DNA of 64,000 bases from Panorpa germanica (Eukaryota > Arthropoda > Insecta > Mecoptera > Panorpidae): assembly GCA_963678705.1 (NCBI GenBank), contig OY783210.1:14757331-14821330 (forward strand), written 5' to 3'. The notes under the pieces are model-generated. The model had not been told where the DNA came from. It was given only the letters and a program-made list of their open reading frames with translations, and made no database searches. Shown piece by piece: positions 34,101 through 44,708 of this stretch. A program made the translations under genes and the position numbers. Numbering within the stretch: position 1 is the first letter of the stretch; each line of letters starts with the position of its first letter.

Positions 34101-35235
34101 AGAAAAATCTAGTTTCAGAAAAATAAAATTAGATTCAAGTGTTTGTTTTAGATGATCCCGCAGAAAAAGGTGAAGATTTGTCAAAAGTACTTACGGCAGA
34201 TCTTGACTCCAGTTCTGAATCGTCCGAATCGGGAAACGATGAACCGAATAGTGAAACATCCAGTAGCTCTTCCAGTGGTAGTTCTGACAGTGAGGAAGAG
34301 ACAAATGAAAATAATGCGGAAGATCTCGATACTTCCTCTACATCATCTGGATCATCTGAATCATCTGAATCATCTGGATCATCTGGATCATCTGGATCAT
34401 CTGGAAATATATCTATGGAGGATACAGTAAAAGAAAATACGACTGTGAACAATGACAATGAGAAAGAGACAAATGAAAATAAAGCTGAAGATCTCGATAC
34501 TTCCTCTACATCATCTGGAAATATGTCTATGGAGGATACAGTAAAAGAAAATACGACTTTGAACAATGACAGTAGTCTTGCAAATGAATCGAACGAGAGA
34601 GGAACTGGAAATGGTGATCAAGCAAGAGTGGCTCCTCCGAATACATCACGTGCAGGAAACGTACCAAATAATTCACCTTACAGAGATGCTGATGTAGATA
34701 TGATAACAAATGCTGTCGTTGATGGTCTCATAAATGCTTGGCTTCCAGGGCTTCCATTTTATGGAAACGGTGCTGAAAATGCAGTTCGACCTACACCACC
34801 CCATGACCCGTTAGCTGTTCCAGGGAGGTCAACAGATCCAGTTCCTTATGTTCCTGTTGAAAGTGCTTACCGAGGAATAGGCGATTCTGGGGTTTATTTG
34901 CCAACAAGACCACCACCTGGACCTCGCGTAATGAATAACATCCGTGTTGCTTCTCCATTAGTCGCTGATGTTCGCGATTTCCCATATTTTATGAATTTTC
35001 CTATCTTACCATTCACTCTTCGACCTTCTGGCTACGTCAGACCTCCGGTTCCAGTTCAGATAAACGGAAGACGAGCTCCAGTTCAGTACGAAAGACCCTA
35101 TCATCCAAGACCTGGACCGTCTCGTCAACTTGATGAAGAAGGTAACTACAATGCAATAAAGATTATTGAAATTTAGAAATTGATTATATTCTAATCTAAT
35201 CCTTTAATTTTTCAGATTCTGACAATTCGGATTAA
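31182..35235 (+). CDS. PB1-ZZ gene C: p62-like protein with decayed OPCA motif, 565 aa
   Basis: Exons 31182-31356, 32130-32413, 32481-32581, 33671-33798, 34152-35141 and 35216-35235, with phases 1, 0, 2, 1, 1 as in gene A. The PB1-like region (~1-95) keeps the fold's hydrophobic pattern and intron position, but the acidic motif reads NSQGQIISILNDAEL instead of DNEGD ... DDEL, and the basic cluster is weak. Homotypic PB1 binding is therefore probably reduced or altered. The ZZ finger from Cys108 is intact (CETC ... CIRC ... CHIC ... HHDH). The tail is very Ser/Glu-rich with SSG repeats, then Pro-rich (LPTRPPPGPR, RPYHPRPGPS), and ends in a 6-residue last exon. No UBA domain was seen. Confidence 0.8.
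31518..31752. mobile_element. MITE with CCCAGTAAACA ends
   Basis: ATACCCAGTAAACAAG ... AAAATGTTTACTGG, a relative of the element at 14136-14403 in the opposite orientation, inside gene C's first coding intron. Confidence 0.65.
31770..32030 (-). mobile_element. antisense 5'-truncated LINE fragment
   Basis: Pyrimidine-rich DNA whose complement is a purine-rich LINE tail; GCCGTTAGGCATTACATTC matches similar antisense tails near 14840, 25195 and 41655. Boundaries are approximate. Confidence 0.5.
32609..32758. mobile_element. foldback element, ACCCAGGTAGAAA family
   Basis: AACAGGTAGAAAATTGTC at the left and TTTTTCTACCTGGGTA at the right, with repeated CTTGCAGTGCAAG-like hairpins inside. It lies in gene C's third intron. 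Confidence 0.7.
34292..34571 (+). repeat. tandem duplication and SSG microrepeat in gene C's tail
   Basis: A block at 34292-34459 is repeated at 34460-34571. Both encode ETNEN-AEDLDTSSTSSG and end MEDTVKENTT. The first copy is longer because of a 9-bp (GGATCATCT-type) run at about 34350-34405 that gives repeated Ser-Ser-Gly/Glu. Confidence 0.9.
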
Positions 35236-38200
35236 GAAGCTAACTGTACTCAAGTAAACAATTAACCTTAAAAAGTAAATGATTATTATTTTAATTTAGA
35301 AGTCACTTTTAGTTTTTCTATACAGAAAAAGTATATTCATTTCATTTTCTTACTTTTATTTTACACTACGTATTTAATGAAATAGTTTTTTTTAAGGTTA
35401 ATACTTCCAATAAAACCAGAACCATTTTTTATAAGCTGCTTTAAACAAGCAGAAAGTTTTTGTTATTTTAAATCGAATATTCGAAGTAATTGGTTCTTTT
35501 TCCAATAAGATGCATCTCAGCGATATGGAGAAATTGTTAAATTTTTAAATACTTTTTTCAATTATAACGTAGAATACGTTTTCATTTGCAGATAAATAAT
35601 TAGGTTTAATGATACATTTTTGAACAATACAAATATTTTTTTGGCAAAATTATTTAATGTAATTTTGCTTTATTATAATTATTATTATTATTGTAATTCT
35701 AAAACTGTAATACCAATATCTTTTTCAAAATAAAAATTATCTTTTCGAGTCAACCTATGTTGCTTTTTGTTTTTGTTACATAGCTGCTACATTACTATAG
35801 CGATCGTACAGTTCTAATATTATAATACTCAAACAAATCGAATATTATCTTTTACAAAATCTTATGCAGATGAACTTATCGAATACTTTCTAATGTATAC
35901 AACTCAGTAATGTTTTCTCCGATATCGGAAATGTTTAACTAATTAACTGGACGATCGATATATTAATTTATCATAAATGTATGTAAATGTGTGCGATAAA
36001 TTGTATCCATTAAAATAGATGTTTGCGAGTTTCATCTCAAAGCTCCGCTCCGAATTTCTAATTTCACACCTTTGAAAGATTGCCTAAATGTAACGGGTGC
36101 CCTAAATTTAGTCTTAGTAAATTTTTATGGCTTATAACTCTTTGTAGTTAAATGTCTCAGTGGGCGAGGCATTGATTCTTGATGTCAAGACATTTACGAC
36201 TTTGATTTCGCTATATTTTTTGAGTTTGATGGTGCTAAAGTTACTTGATTATTTGTTTAATATACATTCATTACCCTACACAAAAATACACAACATGTCA
36301 CGTAAATATCAGTACAAAATCTATTGATATCATGTAAAATATATACAGCCATTTGCGGATAAACATAACACCAAGCGACAATTACAGTACCATGATAGAT
36401 CATTTGATCAAGAATATAGATAGGTCTTGACCAATGAAGATGTAAAAGGAATGTAGTCAAATTGTTTAAATTGTCGTAAAACTAGAAAAGCTGTCAAATA
36501 AACAGTTTACAAAATTATTTGAGCGTCTTGTTTTCTAAATACTAAAATAAAGGAGTTTGAATAAGAATTCAAGAAATCGTTGACAATCCTAGTCTAGTAC
36601 TCTTAATATTAGTTCCCATTTAGAAGTATGGAAGTCTTTGCATGTCGTATCATCCGATTTCAATAAAAATAGTACGCGGTTTGAGATTTGTGTCCATATC
36701 TTCGCACCGCGATTAGTTTTAGTATTATTCTATTGATTGAATACTCAGCCGAAGATATTTTAGTTTACCGTATCAACAGTAGAACATTGAACAACCACTT
36801 TTGAAAGCATGAGGCTACGCGTTTTGATTTCATGCAATCTCGGTCGAATCCGTTCTAGCATCATTTGGCATTTGCTATTCCAAATGACCTCATTGTATTA
36901 TTTGTTTTGTAGTTCCAGCATGGATTCAAGAAATTAATGTTTGCTACAAATTGCCAGTTCTGATATAAGGAATCACGGAATCGGCAGATATGGCTATCAG
37001 ATTATTCCATTTTGCAACGCCGCCGTTTCGACGCATACGGTACTGAACAGTGGACACTCTTGTATAAGCAGCAATACAAAGATCCTTTGCATAATCTCTT
37101 ATGCTAATGAATGTTATGATATGATGGGCTGTCTACATATTACTCATATTATCAATCTCTATTTTCAATGTTCGAATTAAGCCTTAAACTTTGAGAGTAG
37201 GTTATGGCATATATTTCGGTGTACTTTTCTGTTCTAAACCTAAAATTCATCAAAATTGGTCCTCTATCAATTCAATTGAGATATCATATTTTAACAATAT
37301 TTATTCAATGTGATTCAATGGAAATATACATGTATTAAAACATGTTGCCATCTGCTACTGATGCATGAAATGGTAAGCTACATTTCAAAATGGTAGCAAT
37401 GTATCATCCCATTGTAGGTAGTTTCCAGTAAATCAAAAGATCTACCATTTTGTTAGCATTTTACCAAAGAGATGTAGTACTGGTTTACAATTATTATTAT
37501 ATTTTAAAGGATTAAACATTTAGCTAAGACGCTTTTGTGATTGTTTAAAGGCGCCCGTTAACATTAGCCGGTTTATAAAATTGTAAGCGTTTATTGCCCA
37601 AATTAGTAGAGGTAAAGTAGTCCAAATTTTGCCAAATGCTTTGGTAAATCGTCAAATGTTAACGTGAGCATTGAGAAAGTTAGAAAATGGAATCCAAAGA
37701 ATGAAAAGATATACCGTAGTTACATTTCTAGATTGCTTCCCTACAAACAATGTTGACAGGATTCGTATTAGATTCGAACGGATTGAACCGAGTCGCATTA
37801 GAATCGTATTAGATTCGGACGCGATTTAGAGAAATTGTTTGTAGGGTTACTATCTAAACATGATCATTTAGCATGACTACTTTTTGTGAACGTTCTTAAG
37901 TGATTTATCTATTTTGACTTAATATTAATATATTAAATACTTTGCCAAAGACAGTTGAATAAGTAAAAGCCTAAATAAGTTCAACAAAAATATAATCTTT
38001 GAACAATCCAACAAGAATGTATATTACAATAAACCCACCCATTTAAACGTACCTGCCCTAAAGTAAACGCGCTGATAAAGTATACTTAGGTTTGGCTTTA
38101 AATTGGTAGCGCTATACGTATTTCAAGACAGTTTCAGAGGCCACCTTCTTTAAAGGTAGTTTCGTGGTATACAAAACCAAGCCACCATTTTTCTTTTCAT

Positions 38201-39443
38201 ATTGTCTTCAGATTTCTCCAAAGCAACGCAGCTGCTCTTGTTACTTGTAAGTCTTAATAAATATTATATAATTTGTTTAATTGAAAAATTGTAAAATGAT
38301 TAGTTTATTAATCAAAGCAAAATAATCGACTTCGTAAATAAGAGACATTTGTGTAATATTTAATTTCACGTATTTGGGATATTCTGGGGTAAAATGTATA
38401 TAATAGTGATTAGTTGTATATTCCTTATTAAATTAATTATTTCAAATTAATATAATATCATTTCAATTATTAATTGTTTGAAGTTGGCTTAATATATAAT
38501 ATTTTAACGGTATCTAGAAAATATTAGGGTGTGGCTCCTCGTGTTGTTACTCGATTTCTAGATCTTTCTGACCAATATCGGATCGCGTGGTTTTCTTTGT
38601 CTGTTTCTATTTATTTTATATGCTAGTTAATTTAAAAAACAATTAGATAAAATGTACATATTTTAAACTTTATGATCTTAAACATTATGCATTGATTTTA
38701 ATTCTTTTTTTTTTCATTAATTTTTCGCACGTGGTTTTTTTTATGAGTAACTTACACACCTTTTATTGAAATTACGCATTTTTAATTTATCTAATTTTAT
38801 ATTTTATTCCAGCAACTTAATATCCCAATTTCTTAACTTTTTTAATTAGCTTTAGGCGATTTTTCAAGAACTATATTTTCTAAATTAGGCTATCATTCCC
38901 GCTATAAGGTATGGGACTTATTTTAAAATTTATTAAAAATTGGTTAATGGTATTGGGTAATTTAAGTTGCTTACTATTTTCAGAAGTAGTCATTTGAAAA
39001 ATCGCTTATTGTTTAACGTGTTTTTTAAAGTTGCAAATTAGGAGTATTTGTGTATTTCAAACGCAATATATAAAGACGCCGAGGCAGCCATTTGTGTGAA
39101 TTATCATCAGACAAAGGAAAGTATTTTTAAAATGATGTACACGTCTTAATGCTTTAAGAGTTTTTTTATAACCATTACCATTAATAGAATCAAATTTTAA
39201 AAAATTGGAAGACAATATTTTTTCTTCAACGGAAAACGGCCCCCATAAGAATTTTCTTTAATTTGATTTCTGTGTAACTTGGCAACATGAATATCGACTA
39301 ATAATGTTGATTTTATGATTCTAAAGCTAAAAACTTATTTTATTATATAAATTATTATTAAATATCAAAATATTACTTATTGTTGAGTATTGAAATGAAT
39401 TTGTAAATAATGTTTAAATATTCTTTTTATTTTCAGCGTTAAA
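35236..39443. other. intergenic, gene C 3' UTR to gene D 5' region
   Basis: About 4 kb without a supported protein. It contains a short foldback element at 37738-37856. A probable 5' non-coding exon of gene D ends at CTTGTTACTT|GTAAGTC (38246), matching the acceptor TTTTCAG at 39436 just before gene D's ATG. A second donor-like site was not resolved. The reading frames near 36257, 36941 and elsewhere look random. Confidence 0.4.
37738..37856. mobile_element. short MITE with CCCTACAAACAAT ends
   Basis: TCCCTACAAACAATGTTG ... AGAAATTGTTTGTAGGG, with an inner 'GATTCGTATTAGATTCG' motif repeated. A larger element with the same ends is at 57538-58094 in the ODC-B intron. Confidence 0.7.
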
Positions 39444-42400
39444 ATGGCAAATCTTAAGACTGTGATCTTCTCTCTGCCTCCACCGAATTCAGCTGATGCT
39501 AATCCAGCAACTTCAGACAGTTTTCTAAACTCTCTGCTAACACTCGACAGAATGTTACGCGTGGTTTTCCCGCCCCTTGCTAATAAGGTGCTTAAAGCTG
39601 AGTGGAAACGTAAGAAAACAAATATCTTGATAATTATACATATTTATATCAACATATAGGATTATAATTGTGGTGTTTTTAGGTGGAGCAGACGAGATTA
39701 TTTATATTACGAGAGATGGCGGTCAAGATTGCTTTGTAGTTAATCATCCACCAGGGCTTCCGCGTGTGCACCGAGGTCCATTGGATGAACCAAGTCAAAG
39801 ATCTTCAGATGCTGCATCTTCAGGTATTTCTCTATCAATCTGCAATATTATTGACTTACTATTATTCGTCTAATGTTACCGAGGTACTAGTTTCTAAATT
39901 AAATTAAATTGTTCAATATTTATTTAATTGTTTTTGCCTTTTCTGGTAGAACATTGTCTTGCAGTGCAAGTTTACACTTGTCCGTAGCTAATGGGCTTGT
40001 GTCCTATGTCTTAATTTCTATAAAAGTGTACTATATATTGATAAAGTGGGTTACTAGAACCTCAAATGTTCAATTATTTTTTAATAACTCCTTATATGTT
40101 AACAGATATTAACAATTAAAAAAGTCATTTTGTCTCTTTAATTATTAAAGGGATTCAACGTAGTACACATTCCAAGTGTATATGACATCAAAATCCTTGT
40201 GTAAGGTTACCAACCTTACAGCTCATAAATCTCTGCTATATGTATTTATATATCAAAATATCAAATATTATTTACAGTTATTTCAAGGAACAATAAAATT
40301 TCAATATTATGTCTGCCTTAACAGGGTTAAATAAAGTAAAAACTTATTATTCTTTGACTTGACTGGATTGTTTGAGTACCAACAGCTACAAAACATTACC
40401 ACAACACTGACCTACTCAACAAATAACTGATGTTAAAATGCCATGTCATACAAATATGGTCGACCATTTCTAGCGCTAAAACTACAATTCAAATTTTTAA
40501 TTGCTATATCTCCGTCAATATTTAGATATTTAATAAAATAGACACGCCAATACACATTTATTAACATCAATTTCAATCAACAATTGAAAAATCGACCACT
40601 AAAAAATGAGGACACAAGCCCATTAATCTTATTATGTAAAGTGTATACTTCTAAGCTGGTTCAAGGTTCATTTTCTACAGTTTAGACATATTCTCTCACA
40701 TTATCTTATAATTTTACTCTAACATAATTTGTAAATAAAGTAACCAGACTAACTGAATCTACTAAAATATAACAAAGTACCATATTAATATTGATGAGTA
40801 ATTAATACATATTTTATAAGAGCAAACATCCAGTTCCAGTTTATTAGTTTATTCGAGTTTCAAGTATTCCAGCATTATTCGACAAATTTATCTGTATTAT
40901 AATAATCTTTCTTGGAATTTATAAAAAATCTAAGTATTACATCAAATAGAGGATAGAATTTTGTATACAACAACATTTAGAACAAAATTCTACTTTTGGC
41001 CTTCTTCCTTGCTTATACTTCTTTTCTGCGACAGTTTTTCTTTACTATATCCTTTATCTCCTCTTCCATCCACACTTTCCATTCTGTTTTCTACTGATAA
41101 CTTTTTTAATTAATTTATCCACCTCTTTGACTATTTCGGTAAATGTTAAAATTGGATATTTGTCAAATATATATTTTCTTTAACGTTTTACAATATAGAA
41201 GAAGCAGCCAACAGCAGCAAAGTGACTTTTACTATCCCGGCACAAGATCCATTCACTGACGCACGTAGTTTCGTCAGCGACATCCAATTTGTGGGACCAT
41301 TCATAAAGCTGGATAACTTGTTGCGCAAGTCTTTTCCAATGTTGAGTACCCTGAGACTCTACATTAAATATGCAGGTAACTTCTTAGACAAGAATAAATG
41401 TGTTTGAGACGTTCTTGTTCTAAAAATCTTCATAGCAATGTTTTGATAATGTAATGTTATTCTTTCTTTTAGATTATCTCGGCGATTTTGTTGTTATCTC
41501 GCGAGAAATGCCTGATGATCTTTACATCATGACGCGCTTAGGATTCGAACTTAATGCAGAATCAAGTGCAAATGCTCCTCAAAGGAATGCTGTTATTGTT
41601 AATGATATAGGTATGTTATCAATTATTGTTTCTAAATATGTATTGTATTGTGTTTGCTTTTAGGCATCACATTCTTTTATTTTCATTTATCCTCTTTTCT
41701 ATCTTATCTTTCTCCTTACTTCCGCCCTCAAGCCAAGCGTATTCTCTCTTTCTTCCTTTGTAATATTTTCTCAGGCATACTCCACTTTCCAAGTTCTCCC
41801 GACATCTACTTTTAATGTCCCCTCTTTTCCTCAATATCTGCTTTCTCTTTCTTCGTTTCCTAGTCTAAACTTGGCTATCATTTCCGCTTCATTACCTACC
41901 TATTTTCACAGGTACTTCTGCATCATCATCATCCTCAATTTGTTATAACTTTATCCAAGGATATTTATATAAAATCAACATTTAATTTCTTTTTATAGAA
42001 ATAATTGATAATTTTTGTTACAGCCCTAATTCCACCAACCGTGGTTTGCCTAAGCTGCACTCCTGGCCAAGGTATCTATTTCAGTTAACAAATATTTTTG
42101 TTACTATAAATGGTTGAGTTAGTCAAAACATTATTTATTTCATTCACAGAGATCAATGATACCACATTCCTGAACGAGAGGAATGGACCTAAAGGAGAAG
42201 CTGTTAGATTTGTGACAAACTATCCATTCCTAGCTTCATTTTTAACCATGGAGAAGCAGTTACCTCGATCTATCTCCCAGCTTTCCATCAAGTGGAAAAG
42301 TAAATCATCTAAAATACATGACTATTTTTATATGAGTAGCTTAATATAACTTTTAGGGTAGAAGTGTAGAGAGAAAATGTTCATTATGTACGTTTCGATT

Positions 42401-42875
42401 TCAGCCGGTCCTACTTCATACATTATTATTTCACGCGGGACCCAGAAGGATGTCCTCATCATTGTGAAACCCCCATTAACAGAAGACAGCGAGTTCGAAA
42501 CAGAAGAAGAAGTCGAAGATAACCGAGGACCTGAAGGAGTGATCAAACTTGTAGAGGATCCAACCTCGAATGTAGTTACGATTACAGTTCCGCTGAGTGC
42601 ATTTAGTGGAGGTTAGCCTATTTGTTTATTATAATAAGAAGCCGATTAAAATATAAACCTTGTACGCCATATTGTTTCACATACAATTCATGGTGACTTC
42701 GGTTGAATAGAAATTGACATTTAGTGGAATAGAGTTCGTATGGAGTTCTCACAGATTCAAAGATGTTTATCACTAACTAAAATGTTTATATCTTTTAGCT
42801 GGCGGTATTTGCATTTCGTTGAAAAAAATTGGAGAAAGGCGACCCCCCCGTCCTGAACCAGATGCGGAAGTTTAA
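39444..42875 (+). CDS. gene D: protein of three tandem PB1-like repeats, 367 aa
   Basis: Exons 39444-39609, 39683-39823, 41199-41375, 41473-41610, 42024-42071, 42150-42299, 42405-42611 and 42799-42875, all joined in phase 1. The protein is three PB1-like units (~4-80, 110-190, 225-295), each split by a phase-1 intron right after the middle Trp/Tyr-Lys segment (AEWK, IKYA, IKWK) and resuming with a hydrophobic strand (DEIIYITRD, DFVVISRE, SYIIISRG). That is the position and phase that split the PB1 domain in genes A to C. The OPCA acids are largely lost. There is no ZZ finger, only a small exon reading VVCLSCTPGQ with one CxxC. Gene order, strand and 5'-UTR intron match genes A to C. The function is unknown; it might act as a multivalent partner or decoy for the PB1 proteins. 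Confidence 0.72.
39990..40623 (-). mobile_element. MITE, ATGGGCTTGTGTCC family, copy 5
   Basis: 634 bp with both ends intact, in gene D's second intron next to a fragment of the ACCCAGGTAGAAA foldback family (about 39948-39989). The 67-codon frame at 39909 reads into its left end and is not a gene. Confidence 0.88.
41035..41160 (-). mobile_element. antisense LINE coding fragment
   Basis: The complement is purine-rich and reads like the C-terminal part of a truncated LINE ORF (EIVKEVDKLIKKV), similar to the fragment at 29.5 kb. It lies in gene D's second intron. Assignment is tentative. Confidence 0.4.
41640..41920 (-). mobile_element. antisense LINE 3' tail
   Basis: TGCTTTTAGGCATCACATTC followed by pyrimidine-rich DNA, like the antisense tails near 14840, 25195 and 31985. 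It lies in gene D's fourth intron. Boundaries are approximate. Confidence 0.45.
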
Positions 42876-43559
42876 TCCTTGAAGTGATATTGGCTCTAGT
42901 TTATGAAATATGTGATAATTATGTGGTTTTCCACTTCTTTCTAGTTTATATTGAGCGTTGATCATGTCTGTTGGTTTCTTTGATTTGCTATAACTTTATC
43001 TAGAATTTATGTTTAATCTTTTTTTCTTAATAGCTCTCAAAGAGTTTCAGTTTATGAAATATTTATTACAGTAATTCTTTTTGTGAATATTTGCACTTAT
43101 ATTCAGCTTTCTCATGAAATTCTTATTTTCTATTTAATATTTCATGAAATAAAATGGTTTTTAAAAAATTCATTTTTATGTAAGAAGTCAACTTTATACT
43201 ATGTTAAAATTACTAATAGTTAACGTTGGTCATTAAAATATTTTATACTACACATTAAAAAAATGTTAAATAAATGAATTATTCTGTTATTTCTAAAAAT
43301 GTGTTAATTATTTAAAGAGATCATCTTTATGACAGCTAATTGAAGTATTTACAGGTTATATAAATTTGAAAACTTTGAAAATTCAATACTTATAATTATT
43401 AATTAGATTAATATATAAATAATTAATTTAGATTGAAATACTGGATGATTATGAACCGCCATAGCAGGCTTGATGCTTGTTAAAACAAATCATAAATTAT
43501 TCCATTATGTACTACTCCTTAAAATAAAGAACAGCGTCATTATATTTTAAATATATACG
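42876..43559. other. gene D 3' UTR and AT-rich intergenic DNA
   Basis: AT-rich with several AATAAA-like sites; no coding or repeat feature recognised. From about 43560 the sequence becomes related to the palindrome flanks. Confidence 0.5.
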
Positions 43560-44660
43560 ATTTTCTATTATTTATGCGACCTTTTATAAATTCATGGACA
43601 TTTTTTTCGAAAAAACATTACGTTTCTTTGATATTTTTTAAGTATAAACTGCAGTTTTATAAATTGTAAGAGTAATGTACAAGCACTCATTGTAACAAGT
43701 CCGTTCTTACATCTTAACAAATATAACAGAACGTAAAAGTTGACAGTGGGCTTGTGCCCTCATTTTTAGTGGCCGATTTTTCAATTGATGATTGATATTG
43801 ATGTTAATAAATGTGTATTGGCGTGTCTATTTTATTAAATATCTAAATGTTGACGGAGATATAGCAATTAAAAATTTGAATTGTAGTTTTAGCGCTGTGA
43901 GATGGTCGGCCATTTGTATGACGTGAAATGCATTTTAACGTCAGTTATTTGTTGAGGTCAGTGCTGTGGTAATGTTTTGTAGCTGTTGGTAGTCGAAATC
44001 AAGTCAAGTCAAGAATAATAAGTTTTTATTTTATTTAACCCTGTTACGGCAGACATAATAATGGAATTATATTGTTCCTTGAAATAGCTGTAAATAATAT
44101 TTGATATTTTGATATATAAATACATATAGCAGAGATTTATGAGCTGTAAGGTTGGTACCTGATACCAACCCTTTAATAATTAAAAAGACTAAATGATTTT
44201 TAATTGGTAATATCTTTTAATTGAAATATAAGGAGTTATTAAAACATAATTGGACATTTGAGGTTCTAGTAACCAACTTTATCAATATATAGGACAATTT
44301 TATAAAAATTAAGACATTGGATGCAAGCCCATTTGACAATTCACATTAGTATCAAAACTACTAGCAATGTAGGTCGTTAGTGATAGGAGTATGCATCGGA
44401 AATATCTGTAATTTAAATCCGTTTTTATTTAAACTACTATTTAATACATGGCGTTAGTGTGTCATTTTTTATCTAAGATCTAACGCAGTTCCTTTTTATA
44501 CCTTTTCACATAATTTTATATTATCTCAATTCAATTGCTTTTTATATATACTTCCAGGCTATATTCTATTAAAATTTACTGATGCAGTTAATGTGAGACA
44601 TGATAATTAGAGCAATATAAAAGACAAATATTCAAGTAATTATTTATTTTATACTCTGTA
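43560..44660. repeat. diverged copy of the Nup43 3' flank, interrupted by a MITE
   Basis: 43560-43740 resembles the 146-bp satellite and its flank (TTATGCGACC, then TTATAAATTGTAAGAGTAAT), and 44340-44650 resembles 53520-53970, the sequence just 3' of Nup43 (GTGATAGGAGTATGCATCGG, ATCTAAGATCTAA, ACATGATAATT). MITE copy 6 sits between them. It lies directly 3' of ODC-A, so this DNA was duplicated with the neighbouring locus long before the present palindrome formed. Confidence 0.7.
43746..44332 (+). mobile_element. MITE, ATGGGCTTGTGTCC family, copy 6
   Basis: 587 bp; ends GTGGGCTTGTGCCCTC and ATGCAAGCCCAT have drifted. Several inner deletions relative to copies 3 and 4. Confidence 0.8.
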
Positions 44661-44708
44661 ACTTATCCAAATAAATGGTGGAAATCTCTACTAAATTATT
44701 TGATTCTT

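Noticed and set aside
34135-34566. 143-codon Asp/Ser-rich minus-strand frame
   Set aside because: Antisense of the repetitive Ser/Glu tail of gene C; repeats in the sense frame force an open antisense frame.
39909-40112. 67-codon plus-strand frame in gene D's intron
   Set aside because: Runs through a foldback fragment into MITE copy 5; not a gene.
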